A DNA stretch of 64,000 nucleotides. Origin: Treponema sp. UBA1747. GTDB lineage: Bacteria > Spirochaetota > Spirochaetia > Treponematales > Treponemataceae. Position 1 is the stretch's first letter, and each line of letters opens with the position of its first letter. Below are positions 19,736 through 28,746 of this stretch, piece by piece. The translations under genes were made by a program, and so were the position numbers. The stretch spans positions 1,634 through 65,633 of the forward strand of contig DCHR01000013.1 in the NCBI GenBank assembly GCA_002315375.1, given 5' to 3'. The notes below the pieces were generated by a model that was not told the DNA's origin, did not search any database, and was given only the letters and a program-made list of their open reading frames with translations.

Positions 19736-20629
19736 CTAGTTGCTTAAATCCAGCAGCAGGTCAGCAGTACATTCCTTTGAATCGGACCTGAGAACAACCA
19801 GGTTACCTGTTTTGGTTGCTGTAATTTTTTTAGTATTGCAGAGTTTATAAATGAAAGAATTTTCGTTTTTATAATCCTGAACAAAGGAAGGACAAACTTC
19901 GTAAGTAATCATTGTTCCGGAGGTTTCTTTTGTTTTGAACAGCAGGTAGAAAGTTTCGTTTCTTACTTTCTGGTCTGCAATGTAGCGTCTGTCAGCAGTA
20001 AACAAAAAACTGCCGTCATTTTCCAGCTGACTGAAATAAACAGTTGTAAGTGAATCCTTCAAATCATAACCGTTGATTTTGAAACGGAGGACAGAAGGCT
20101 CCTGTTCAGAAACAGCAGGCATTTTGCCCGAATCCTGAGGTTCCGAGTTTTTCTTTTCTTCCTTTAATTCTTCCAGAGTTTTCAGTATCTGCTGAAGCAT
20201 TGTATTTGTTGAAAGATCCTGACCGTTTGAAAGGAGTGAGGAATTATACAGGGAAGAAAGGTTTGAAAAACTTCCTGAATCGGAAAGGGAATTTATGTCA
20301 GATGCCGAAAGAATACTTGTGTTGTTCAGGTAGTCATTCAGTAAATCAGTAGTAGTGCGGCTGCTTGATAATGTCTGTTCGTTTTCGGTCTGGTCTTTTT
20401 TCTGATCCTCGTTTTTTGCATTCTTCTTTTTTGGGTAATAAGGAATTTTGGGAGTGTAAAAACCATTGTCCAGAGAAGGCGGTGTCAGTTCAGGAAAATC
20501 AGGCATTTCCGGCATATCCAGAGAAAAAGCAGGAGAAGAAATTAAAAATACCAGAATAAGAATTGAGAAAAATCTGATTTTTTTTGAGAAAAAGCTTCTT
20601 CTGTTTTTTTTGAAACTAAAGATTTGCAA
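19736..20629 (-). CDS. Secreted or membrane-anchored hypothetical protein
   Basis: Not recognised. The N-terminus is very basic (FSFKKNRRSFFSKKIRFF) followed by a hydrophobic signal segment (SILILVFLISSPAFSLD), so export is likely, with cleavage near AFS-LD. A Pro-rich stretch (MPEMPDFPELTPP) and a Ser/Asn/Leu-rich linker precede a C-terminal ~130-residue domain with alternating strands (LRFKINGYDLKDSLTTVYFS; VCPSFVQDY). TTG at 20629 is taken as start because GGAGGA (20635-20640) lies five bases before it; a TTG at 20644 is also open. The start overlaps the 3' end of the upstream gene by 14 bases, suggesting coupling. Probably a spirochaete-specific periplasmic protein. Confidence 0.72.
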   Translation of the reverse strand: MQIFSFKKNRRSFFSKKIRFFSILILVFLISSPAFSLDMPEMPDFPELTPPSLDNGFYTPKIPYYPKKKNAKNEDQKKDQTENEQTLSSSRTTTDLLNDYLNNTSILSASDINSLSDSGSFSNLSSLYNSSLLSNGQDLSTNTMLQQILKTLEELKEEKKNSEPQDSGKMPAVSEQEPSVLRFKINGYDLKDSLTTVYFSQLENDGSFLFTADRRYIADQKVRNETFYLLFKTKETSGTMITYEVCPSFVQDYKNENSFIYKLCNTKKITATKTGNLVVLRSDSKECTADLLLDLSN

Positions 20630-21431
20630 GACTTTCCTCCACAAATTCCAGGCGCTGGCTTAATTGTGCAATAGTTTTTTCAAGTCTGCTTTTTTCTTTT
20701 TCGAGTTTTTCTTTCGGGTCGTTATGCTGGTTCTGTTTTGAAGCTTTCATTTTCATCATTTCACGAACTGTAGCAGGACTTTTTCCTGAAAGAAGTTCCT
20801 GTTCGGCTTCCTTACGGTCATCAACTTTTTTGATGCAGGCGACTGTTTTCATGTTGTCAAAACCGATTGCAGGATTTACAGGTACTCTGGCAACGCGCTG
20901 AATCTCTTTTGCAGAATTACGTGGGAGACAAAGGATACGGTCCAGATAGTCTTCGTAACGGATGTTTGCAGCCTTACAAAGGTCGTATGCTTCTCCAAGA
21001 AGGCGGCCGAATTCTGTCATAAGCTGTCCGTTTTTCTCAATGAATTCTGTTTTGATTTTGTCAGTCAGTTCTTTTAATTCCGGTGAAACTGTCAGGTCAA
21101 GTTTGTAGTAGCCTTTTTCTTCGGCTATTGCCAGAAGGCCTCCGAATTTGGCCCAGAATTTCTGTGTATGGCTTTTTGCATTTGGAATGAACCCTTCCGG
21201 TGAAATAAGAAGCGTTTCTTCTGTTACAAGATGATGTGTGTATTCATGAATAGCTGTATAAATCAATTCATTTTCTGTTTTGAAGTTCTTGTTGTGAAGA
21301 AGAATTTCGTGAGTATCTGGTTTATAAAGGCCGTTTACCCTTGTAGATTCTTTACCAGTCTGGGTTACTGAAAAATCAAGATTAGTTTCTGCCAGATCCA
21401 GCAGAATTTCTTTAATGCGTTCGTTATCCAT
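20616..21431 (-). CDS. Putative zinc metallopeptidase-like protein with C-terminal coiled coil
   Basis: No confident family name. Residues 62-66 are HEYTH, an HExxH zinc motif, and after ~20 residues comes SHTQKFW (His88, Trp93). The spacing and the H-x3-FW ending resemble the YgjP/M48-like or SprT-like minigluzincin pattern, so a cytoplasmic metallopeptidase or a zinc-binding relative is plausible. A helical middle region (ATVREMMKM at the end of it) is followed by a Lys/Glu-rich coiled coil (~residues 235-271). It is in the parC-yigZ-rsmE-...-rsmG operon, 12 bases after rsmE. Start ATG 21431 gives the only full-length frame. Catalytic activity is an inference. Confidence 0.75.
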   Translation of the reverse strand: MDNERIKEILLDLAETNLDFSVTQTGKESTRVNGLYKPDTHEILLHNKNFKTENELIYTAIHEYTHHLVTEETLLISPEGFIPNAKSHTQKFWAKFGGLLAIAEEKGYYKLDLTVSPELKELTDKIKTEFIEKNGQLMTEFGRLLGEAYDLCKAANIRYEDYLDRILCLPRNSAKEIQRVARVPVNPAIGFDNMKTVACIKKVDDRKEAEQELLSGKSPATVREMMKMKASKQNQHNDPKEKLEKEKSRLEKTIAQLSQRLEFVEESLANL

Positions 21432-21443
21432 AGTTGGATTATT

Positions 21444-22193
21444 TTAACAAAGGAGTCCTCTTTCTGCAAGAATAACACTGGCAGCGACAGTGGCTGCAGT
21501 TTCTGTTCTCATTATGCGTTTTCCCATTCCGCATCTGACAAAACCCGCTTCTTCAAGAGTTCTGCGTTCTCTGTCAGTCCAGCCCCGTTCGCTGCCGATT
21601 GCAGCGATGGTAATGGCTTCGTCTGAAGGTTTTCTGTCATCCCGGAAGGCTTCTGTCAGATTGCAGGCTGGGTTAATATTGTCCAGGGCCAGAGCCTGGA
21701 AAACTTCACCTGCAGATTTTTTTACCGCTTCCAGACATTCATTCAGGTTTGTATGAAGGAATAATTCAGGTACTGATGTGGTGCCTGCCTGCACCGTGCC
21801 GTCCAGAAGCATTTTATATGCAGTTCCATGTTCAACAAGATTTGACTGCATGTAGGATTTTTCGCCCAGTTCAGTTCCTGTAAGATGAACTTCCTTTACG
21901 CCCAAAGCTGCAATATCCCGCAAAAGTCTTTTCAACTGAATAGGGCGGGGAAAACCGATAATCATGATTAAGGGCTGAGGTTCCAGACCAGCTGTTTCAG
22001 GAGAAAAACTGAAGGAAATCAGATTGTTTTCGATTTTATTGATTGTTGCGGTTCCCACCATTCCGCCGATAATGCCGGCCTTAAAAGTGTCACCTTCCTT
22101 TTTGTGAAGAACCTTTACGATATGTTCACCCCGTTCATCTTTTACTGACAGGGGAGAAGTAATTTCTGATTCGTTAAAAAGAGCAATATTCAT
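21444..22193 (-). CDS. rsmE: 16S rRNA m3U1498 methyltransferase RsmE
   Basis: SPOUT methyltransferase that modifies U1498 of 16S rRNA. An N-terminal PUA-like region (HIVKVLHKKEGDTFKAG) leads to the knotted SAM-binding domain: GFPRPIQLKRLLRDIAALGVKEVHL, then AIGSERGWTDRE and the final knot segment MGKRIMRTETAATVAASVI, all standard RsmE blocks (quoted in part). Length is 249 residues, normal. It starts 13 bases after yigZ in the same operon as rsmG, grouping two rRNA methyltransferases. Confidence 0.95.
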   Translation of the reverse strand: MNIALFNESEITSPLSVKDERGEHIVKVLHKKEGDTFKAGIIGGMVGTATINKIENNLISFSFSPETAGLEPQPLIMIIGFPRPIQLKRLLRDIAALGVKEVHLTGTELGEKSYMQSNLVEHGTAYKMLLDGTVQAGTTSVPELFLHTNLNECLEAVKKSAGEVFQALALDNINPACNLTEAFRDDRKPSDEAITIAAIGSERGWTDRERRTLEEAGFVRCGMGKRIMRTETAATVAASVILAERGLLC

Positions 22194-22206
22194 GGTAATC
22201 CATAAT

Positions 22207-22812
22207 TTATTTTATTATAACGGAAATACGGCCGTTTGATAATTCAGTAAGGAGCTTGCAGAAGGTTTCGGTTTCATCTGAACGGATTTTTCCGCTGATT
22301 GTAATGTCTGTTCCGAATTCTTCTGCAGTATCATACAGATGGAATTCAGCAAAATGATTTTTGATAGGTTTCAGAAGAGAGTAGTCTGTGTGGAATTCAA
22401 AATCGGTTTTTTCAATTAATTCTTCAAAAGCATTCCGGGTCAGGGCTTCCTGGATTACTCCTTTAGCACCGTTCCCGTAAGCTTTTACAAGACCGCCGGT
22501 TCCAAGGAGTGTTCCGCCGAACCAGCGGGTTACAGTCAGAATAAGGTTTGTGGCACCGCTTCCTTTAAGAACATCCAGAACAGGACGACCGGCGGTACCA
22601 GAAGGTTCTCCGTCGTCGCTCATGCCCATGACTTCGGCGCCTTTACCAGTAATGAAAGCATGAACTACATGTGTGGCATCTGCATATTTTGTTTTCTGCT
22701 GACGCAGAATCTCCCGGGCTTCTGCCTGGCTCTGGCAGGGAATAAGCTCAGAGAGAAAACGGGACCCTTTTATAGTCTCTTCGAATGACACATACTGATT
22801 CAACGCTTTCAT
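22207..22812 (-). CDS. yigZ: YigZ/IMPACT family protein
   Basis: Conserved UPF0029 protein. The IMPACT domain signature is clear: SDDGEPSGTAGRPVLDVL followed by TRWFGGTLLGTGGLVKAYG (residues ~77-120), plus the C-terminal ferredoxin-like domain (FEFHTDYSLLKPIKNHF). Members bind nucleic acid or ribosomes and are linked to translation or proline-metabolism control in different organisms; the exact role is uncertain. Length is 201 residues, normal. It begins 27 bases after the parC stop and leads into rsmE, in keeping with a translation-related operon. Confidence 0.93.
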   Translation of the reverse strand: MKALNQYVSFEETIKGSRFLSELIPCQSQAEAREILRQQKTKYADATHVVHAFITGKGAEVMGMSDDGEPSGTAGRPVLDVLKGSGATNLILTVTRWFGGTLLGTGGLVKAYGNGAKGVIQEALTRNAFEELIEKTDFEFHTDYSLLKPIKNHFAEFHLYDTAEEFGTDITISGKIRSDETETFCKLLTELSNGRISVIIK

Positions 22813-22839
22813 TTGTAAAATTCAATAATAATTTTATCG

Positions 22840-24747
22840 TTAATTTACGCTGATGCTTTCAACTTCTTTGGCAACAATTCTTACGCCCTTTGCTTTAAGA
22901 CTTTTTTCTTCGTAGCCGTCAGTCTTGAATTTTTCTGTAAGAACCTTGATGCGTCCTTTCTTTACATAATTCAGGGCGAAAGTAAAGTTTTTGCGGGTAT
23001 CTACATGAAGAACTTCCATATCATCAGGAGCAAAGAAATAGTCACGGTTCATAATGTAGCCTGCGATTTTACAGCGCTTGATGTAAACATACTGTGTAGC
23101 AGGATCCCGGTAAAGGATTGTGAACAGAACCTTCGAAAGGCTTTCCTTGTCGGCAAGACCACAATACCACATGCCCGGTCCGATGAAGAGTTTTTTGTGG
23201 GTATCGGTAACAGACCAGATTCCGCTCTTGCGGACATAAATCACTCTGTCGTAAGGAGTAATCTTCATCTTTTCTTCGCCGGAATTAACTTCAGTTCCAA
23301 GGTATCCTTTTTCTTCATCATATTTCAGAGCCAGATCACGTTTTACAACAGTTTTAACATCAACAGTATTGATATTTGTAATCTTTGTCATACGCTTCAT
23401 GCTTTCTGCAGGAAGCTTCTTTTCTATTCCTTCGAGCCATGAAATAGCATATTCTACCAGATGCTTCAGAAGCTTGTTGATTTCCTTGATACGGTCGTTG
23501 ATAGCCTTAACTTCTTCACGGTTTTTGTTGATGTCATAAAGCGAAATGCGGCGGATAGGAATTTTCAAAAGGTGGTCGATATCTTCGTCTGTGATGTCAC
23601 GGATCAGTTCTTTCTTGAAAGGTTTGAAGCCGTCATAAACAGCTTTGTAAACACCTTCTTCTGTTTTCTGTGTTTCAATCTTCTTGTAAATGCGTTCTTC
23701 AATGAAGATGCGTTCCAGAGTGCGCAGGTGAAGCTTTTCAAAGAGTTCCCGTTTTTCCAGTTCAAGCTCGTCTTTAAGAACTCCAACCAGCTGCTTTGCA
23801 TGATATTCAATAACCTGAGTACAGGTCATTTTTACAGGCATGTTGTCTTTGATAACCAGAAGGTTACAGTAGATTGACTGTTCACAGTCTGTAAAGGCGT
23901 AAAGAGAATCGACTACATCTTTTGCATAAACGCCGCGAGGCAGTTTGATTTCAATGTTTGCAGATTTGGAAGTAAAGTCGTTGATTGATGCGATTTTAAC
24001 TTTTCCGTTCTTTGCTGCCTTTTCAATTGAATCTGTAAGGCTTTCTGAAGTTGAGCCGTATGGAAGTTCTGTAATTGTGATTTTTTTATCATCAGAAAGA
24101 TCCATTTTGGCACGGGTAACGATTTTACCAAGTCCGTCTTCATAGTTTGAAACATCAATCAGACCGCCGGTAGGGAAGTCAGGATAAAGCTGGAATGGCT
24201 CTCCGCGAAGGCATTTTTTTTCGGCTTCGATTACTTCATGGATGTTATGACTCAAAATGTTTGTACTCATACCTACGGCAATACCTTCAGCACCCATAAT
24301 AAGGCACAGAGGAAGCTTGGCACGGAATACTACAGGTTCAGTGTCGCGTCCGTCATAAGTAGGAACATATTCTGTGATTTTTGGATTGTATAAAATATCT
24401 TTTGCAATTGGTCTCAGACGGCATTCGATGTAACGGGGAGCAGAAGCATTGTCACCGGTGTACATGTTTCCGAAGTTTCCCTGTTTGTCGATAAAGATTT
24501 CTTTATTTGCCAGATTTACAAGAGCTGTGTAAATTGAAGCATCACCGTGCGGATGATAAGCCATTACTTTACCAACAACATTTGCAACTTTTGTCATGCG
24601 TCCGTCATCAGTTTTCAGCATTGTATGAAGGATACGGCGCTGAACAGGTTTAAGTCCGTCTACAATATCAGGAATGGCACGGTCACGGATAACATAAGAT
24701 GCGTACTGAATAAAGTTTGAGTCGAATAAATTTTTTACATAAGCCAT
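22840..24747 (-). CDS. parC: DNA topoisomerase IV / gyrase-type subunit A
   Basis: Type IIA topoisomerase breakage-reunion subunit. N-terminal GLKPVQRRILHTM, the HPHGDASIYTALV winged-helix segment (residues ~65-77) and the catalytic Tyr106 in ASAPRYIECR are all present. The C-terminal propeller is short: total length is 635 residues against about 750-870 for typical ParC/GyrA. At the positions equivalent to the quinolone-binding Ser83 and Asp87 of E. coli GyrA there are Ala70 and Thr74. No partner B subunit is adjacent, so ParC versus a second GyrA cannot be settled. GGGGAAA lies five bases before the ATG; it heads the operon ending in rsmG and diverges from rel. Confidence 0.88.
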   Translation of the reverse strand: MAYVKNLFDSNFIQYASYVIRDRAIPDIVDGLKPVQRRILHTMLKTDDGRMTKVANVVGKVMAYHPHGDASIYTALVNLANKEIFIDKQGNFGNMYTGDNASAPRYIECRLRPIAKDILYNPKITEYVPTYDGRDTEPVVFRAKLPLCLIMGAEGIAVGMSTNILSHNIHEVIEAEKKCLRGEPFQLYPDFPTGGLIDVSNYEDGLGKIVTRAKMDLSDDKKITITELPYGSTSESLTDSIEKAAKNGKVKIASINDFTSKSANIEIKLPRGVYAKDVVDSLYAFTDCEQSIYCNLLVIKDNMPVKMTCTQVIEYHAKQLVGVLKDELELEKRELFEKLHLRTLERIFIEERIYKKIETQKTEEGVYKAVYDGFKPFKKELIRDITDEDIDHLLKIPIRRISLYDINKNREEVKAINDRIKEINKLLKHLVEYAISWLEGIEKKLPAESMKRMTKITNINTVDVKTVVKRDLALKYDEEKGYLGTEVNSGEEKMKITPYDRVIYVRKSGIWSVTDTHKKLFIGPGMWYCGLADKESLSKVLFTILYRDPATQYVYIKRCKIAGYIMNRDYFFAPDDMEVLHVDTRKNFTFALNYVKKGRIKVLTEKFKTDGYEEKSLKAKGVRIVAKEVESISVN

Positions 24748-24871
24748 GATTTTCCCCTTTGGAATTGAAGTGCAGAAAATACCTCAATTATCCACCCTAA
24801 CTTATAGTATACAAGAAATACTTTAAAAAAAATAGTGGAAAAAAACGGTCCTTACTTGTTAAAATAGAAGT
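24748..24871. other. Divergent intergenic region parC/rel
   Basis: 124 bases. It contains TTATCCACC (24788-24796), one base from the DnaA-box consensus, and TATAGTATAC just after it. TAAAAT (24860-24865) is six bases before the rel start. No hairpin terminator is seen. Confidence 0.4.
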
Positions 24872-26656
24872 ATGGAAAAAGCAGTTTTTAAAAGTGATGT
24901 TTCAAAACCGGATGAGCTTCTGAAGGAGTTCTTTGAATTTGCAGATTTCTTTTCAGAAGAAGATAAAAAACGTATTTCTGATGCCTGGAATTGTTATGTT
25001 TCACTTTCAGGAAATGATCCTGAAAAATATGTTCATGTTCTCCGTGTTGCACTGATTCTTGCATTCAATAAACTGGATGCAGATACTATTATCGCTGCAA
25101 TTCTCCATAATGCTCTTTCATACGAAATTACACCGGAAGATATAGAAAAACAGTTTGGTCCTGTAGTATCAAATCTGGTTTCCGGTGCTGCAAAAATTTC
25201 CTTTTTTTCCAAGGCTTCAAATACCAGTTTTCAGGCAGATTCAATCCGCAAGATGATGTTTGCCCTTTCAGACGACGTAAGGATTATTCTTATTAAACTT
25301 GCTGACCGTCTTGATAAAATGCGTCATCTGAAGAATCTGGAAAATGAAAATCAGCGCGCAGTTGCCAAAGAGGTAATTGAAATATGGGCGCCTCTGGCAG
25401 ACAGGCTTGGTATGCAGACTGAAAAGAACGAACTTGAAGACTTAAGCCTGAAATACACAAATCCTGATGTTTTCCAGCAGATTAAAGCCATCGTTTCGCA
25501 GAAGCAGGATGAACGGTCTGCTTATCTGAAAGCTGCAGTTGATAAGATTACAGAACAGGCTGAAAAACTGAACATTGAAGTTTCCATCTCAAGCCGCGCA
25601 AAGCATTTCTATTCGATTTATCAGAAAATGCGTAAGCGTAATGTTGAAGCAGGGGAACTTTATGACCTTCTGGCATTGCGGGTTATCTGTAATACAACAA
25701 CTGAATGTTATACACTCATCGGCATTGTTCATGAAATGTGGGCTCCAATGGACGGTCGTTTCAAAGATTATATTGCCATGCCAAAAGCAAACGGCTACCA
25801 GTCTTTGCATACAACTGTAATGTGTCAGGGACGTCCTCTGGAAATCCAGGTGAGAACAAAAGAAATGCATAATATGGCTGAGCATGGAGTTGCCAGTCAC
25901 TGGCTTTACAAGAAGGGCACAAATAAAGATAACGTAAATGAAAGCCAGCTGGGTATTTTCAACCAGCTTCAGGAATTGAAGAAGAGTAATTTTGCAAATG
26001 ATTCATTCTTCAATGAGTTGAAAAACGATCTTCTCAAAGACGAGATTTATGTGTTTACACCTAAAGGAGATGTTATCCATCTTCCACAGGGGGCCAATGC
26101 CATCGACTTTGCTTATGCCATTCATTCCGGAGTCGGAGAAAAAATCGTTGGTGCAAAAGCCAATGGTAAAATCATTTCTCTTGATGAACCTTTGAAGAAT
26201 ACACAGATTATCGAAGTTTTCACAAATCCTCAGGCTCATCCGACTGAAGCCCAGTATAAAATTGCAAAAACGTCAAAGGCCCGCCAGAAGATTCATTCCT
26301 GGCTTACACAGAATAATGTTGATTTCTTTGATGAAAGAAAAGTCGAAAAGGACGAAGAGGAACAGAAACGGGTTCATCACCGGCCTAAGGCAAAGAAGAA
26401 GGAAGGCGAGGAAGAAAATCTTCCTAAGGTTGAAAAAATTAAAATCGGAAACACTTCGAACTTTATTTTCAGTTTTGCCAAATGCTGTTCACCAAAATAT
26501 CCGGAACCGATTGTAGCTTATCTTTCGCGGCTTAAAGGAATGGTTATTCACAGCAAGGACTGTTACGTTTACCAGCGCATAAGAAATAAAGATGAACGCA
26601 GTCTGGAAGTAGACTGGGCTCCTCCTGCAGTAAACAGCGACCATAAGAAGAAATAA
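24872..26656 (+). CDS. rel: RelA/SpoT-family (p)ppGpp synthetase with degenerate hydrolase site
   Basis: Makes the stringent-response alarmone from GTP/GDP and ATP. The synthetase domain keeps RAKHFYSIYQKM, LYDLLALRVI and GRFKDYIAMPKANGYQSLHT. The N-terminal HD domain has the fold and the first His (H55), but the catalytic motif usually LLHDxxED reads ILHNALSYE: Asp to Asn80, with the two following acidic positions Ser83 and Tyr84, so ppGpp hydrolysis is probably lost. Asp145 in LADRLDKM remains. A TGS domain follows (YVFTPKGDVIHLPQGANAID) and a short zinc-finger-like end (FAKCCSPKYPEPI; HSKDCYVY). The ACT domain is missing: 594 residues versus ~740. It is transcribed alone, divergently from parC. 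Confidence 0.93.
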   Translation: MEKAVFKSDVSKPDELLKEFFEFADFFSEEDKKRISDAWNCYVSLSGNDPEKYVHVLRVALILAFNKLDADTIIAAILHNALSYEITPEDIEKQFGPVVSNLVSGAAKISFFSKASNTSFQADSIRKMMFALSDDVRIILIKLADRLDKMRHLKNLENENQRAVAKEVIEIWAPLADRLGMQTEKNELEDLSLKYTNPDVFQQIKAIVSQKQDERSAYLKAAVDKITEQAEKLNIEVSISSRAKHFYSIYQKMRKRNVEAGELYDLLALRVICNTTTECYTLIGIVHEMWAPMDGRFKDYIAMPKANGYQSLHTTVMCQGRPLEIQVRTKEMHNMAEHGVASHWLYKKGTNKDNVNESQLGIFNQLQELKKSNFANDSFFNELKNDLLKDEIYVFTPKGDVIHLPQGANAIDFAYAIHSGVGEKIVGAKANGKIISLDEPLKNTQIIEVFTNPQAHPTEAQYKIAKTSKARQKIHSWLTQNNVDFFDERKVEKDEEEQKRVHHRPKAKKKEGEEENLPKVEKIKIGNTSNFIFSFAKCCSPKYPEPIVAYLSRLKGMVIHSKDCYVYQRIRNKDERSLEVDWAPPAVNSDHKKK

Positions 26657-26692
26657 AATAAGGGCCCCACAGGGGCCCTTATTATTTTTTTG
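26657..26692 (+). terminator. rel terminator
   Basis: Strong stem AATAAGGGCCCC (26657-26668) with GGGGCCCTTATT (26672-26683), loop ACA, followed by seven T. It begins right after the rel stop. Confidence 0.92.
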
Positions 26693-26765
26693 CATTTCAA
26701 ATTTCCATGCTCCGGCTTGGTCCCGAATCAACTGTTTATTAACCGTCGGCTCGGGAATCTGCAGC

Positions 26766-28733
26766 TTAGTTTGCTTTTTTCATGTAAGCAGCTTTAATTG
26801 CTTCTGCAAAAAGTTTGTTCTGGTCTTCTCTTTCAGGAACGCTGAAAAGAGGTTTTCCGTCATCCGGTGATACACGGAATACGTGCATTGGATCAGTTCC
26901 GTAAGCAGGACTCTCAGGATTGTTGAGCCACCAGTCGAGAACTGCAACAAAACACAGGGTATATTTAATCAGGTTTGCATTTGTTGCATTTGTATTTGCG
27001 CTGTGATTCTGTCCGCCAAGCAGAACATCAAGACGCTTTGAAACTTCATTCTGAAGGTCGAAGCGGTAATGATCCCATGGATTTCCAACCAGTTTTACCA
27101 CATCTCTTGTTTTTGCAGCTTTATCACATTCATTTACGACGAGAGTAAGGTATTTTCTTACGAAGTCTGTGCGGACAAACAGAGGTTTGTATTTGCTTTC
27201 ATCACTTGGATGTTCCAGAAGCAGCTGGTCAAACTTGAAGGAAGGCATGAAATGATATGTAGTCTGCCATAAGAGGGAAGTGTAAAGTTTCTTTCCGTAC
27301 TGTGAACCTGCAAAATCCGGCTGGGAATAAGTTGAGTCTACAAGGCTTTTGAGAGGAGAACAGTAAAGGTTTCCGAAGGTGTCTTCACGGTAAGCGGACC
27401 ATTCAGTAAGAACATCGTGGATTGTTTCTGCTCCCTGTTTTGTATTGTCAGGAACAATGAAGTTGATGTTGCGGAGTCCGAAGAAACAGTCTTCGATAAT
27501 TCTTTGCAGAACAATTGTTACCTGAACAGGATTGTCCGGATGCAGAAGATTGAAGCCTTCCGGGAATTTATAAAGAGGCTGGAAATACGGATACATATCC
27601 GGGTGACTTTCCAGATTTGAAAAACCAGCCTGAGGGAACAGCTGTTCAAGAAGCTTGAGTCCAGTAAGAACTGTATTGTCTTTAATTCCTTTCTGAGGTG
27701 CCGGAGCAGATTTTTTCTCTTCCTTCTTTTCTTCAGGTTTCTGTTTTTCAGGAAGCAGAAGGTCGAATTTGTGAAGTTCAACAAATTTCAGAATATCAGC
27801 AATCTGAAGGCGGAAGAAATCGTCGTAGGTATTGAAAGTATCAGAACACATGCGCATAAGAAGGGGATAGCATTTTTTGATAATTTCATTGTTGATGTAA
27901 AGCCACTGTGTGATAGCCTGTTTAGCCATGTCCGACAGCTTGGCCTTTGGTGCATCAGGATAAGCGATTTCGTCGTTGTAGATTTCTTTAATCAGCTTTG
28001 GAATTTTGTTGTCACCATAGTAATAAACAGTAACAAGAGGTTTGTATAATGCTCTGATTAATGGAATCAGGTCCTGGACAATAAGAGGTTCCCCGATGCT
28101 CTGCAGGATATTGTATTCGCTTTTTATGGGAGACATTGTCCAGCCGGCAACCATTCTTAAAAATTTGAATTTGGAATCCTGTTCGTTTACGATTTTTGCT
28201 TTATAGGTTGCAGGAGAAATCTGGATTAAAGTTTTGATTACAGTAATGAAGGTTTCCATCTGTGCAATATGATTCTTCAAAGTATGTTCATAGAAAGACG
28301 GAATGATTCGTTCTGTTCCATTCTTCTGGAAAGAAAGAATGAAATTAAAAATACCATAGTTAGGTTTAATCTGGTATTCATAGCTCATCATTACTTTATT
28401 CATAAGAGAAGCGGTTTTCTTTGATACTGGAGGAAGAGTTTCCTTATTTCTTTTTTTTGCTGCAGTAGCAACGCCTGTTCCTGAAGTAGTTGTGCTGTTC
28501 ATTGATGAGTCTCCTGAGCCTGATGATTGATTCCGTACAATTCTACCGGTGCCCTGTTTGGAACCGGAAATAGAAGAGGATCCTGAAGATGTTTTTTCGT
28601 ACATGATTTCTCCGCCAAGAATATGAGTCATTTCTTTGGCTTCTGAATCAGTAAGGGAACCGATATTCTTCCTGGTTTTTTCCAAAGTTCCAGGTTCCCA
28701 ATCTGCAGTTTTTGATCTGAATTCGTCAGACAT
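26766..28733 (-). CDS. Conserved hypothetical protein, 655 residues
   Basis: Function not recognised. Residues ~1-110 are Ser/Gly/Thr-rich and low-complexity (SSGSSSISGSKQGTGR, later SSGSGDSSMNSTTTSGTG) with a short conserved-looking AKEMTHILGGEIMYE. The rest is a long, mainly helical soluble region with many aromatic residues. A Lys/Glu/Pro/Ala-rich linker (PEEKKEEKKSAPAPQK, ~residues 329-345) divides it into two parts. No signal peptide or membrane segment is seen, so it is likely cytoplasmic. A perfect AAAGGAGGT lies before ATG 28733, implying strong translation. It follows the DUF2804-like gene by 13 bases. Confidence 0.8.
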   Translation of the reverse strand: MSDEFRSKTADWEPGTLEKTRKNIGSLTDSEAKEMTHILGGEIMYEKTSSGSSSISGSKQGTGRIVRNQSSGSGDSSMNSTTTSGTGVATAAKKRNKETLPPVSKKTASLMNKVMMSYEYQIKPNYGIFNFILSFQKNGTERIIPSFYEHTLKNHIAQMETFITVIKTLIQISPATYKAKIVNEQDSKFKFLRMVAGWTMSPIKSEYNILQSIGEPLIVQDLIPLIRALYKPLVTVYYYGDNKIPKLIKEIYNDEIAYPDAPKAKLSDMAKQAITQWLYINNEIIKKCYPLLMRMCSDTFNTYDDFFRLQIADILKFVELHKFDLLLPEKQKPEEKKEEKKSAPAPQKGIKDNTVLTGLKLLEQLFPQAGFSNLESHPDMYPYFQPLYKFPEGFNLLHPDNPVQVTIVLQRIIEDCFFGLRNINFIVPDNTKQGAETIHDVLTEWSAYREDTFGNLYCSPLKSLVDSTYSQPDFAGSQYGKKLYTSLLWQTTYHFMPSFKFDQLLLEHPSDESKYKPLFVRTDFVRKYLTLVVNECDKAAKTRDVVKLVGNPWDHYRFDLQNEVSKRLDVLLGGQNHSANTNATNANLIKYTLCFVAVLDWWLNNPESPAYGTDPMHVFRVSPDDGKPLFSVPEREDQNKLFAEAIKAAYMKKAN

Positions 28734-28746
28734 GGACTACCTCCTT

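Noticed and set aside
23005..23877. Plus-strand open frames opposite parC
   Set aside because: Antisense shadows of the conserved topoisomerase gene with no ribosome site or motif.
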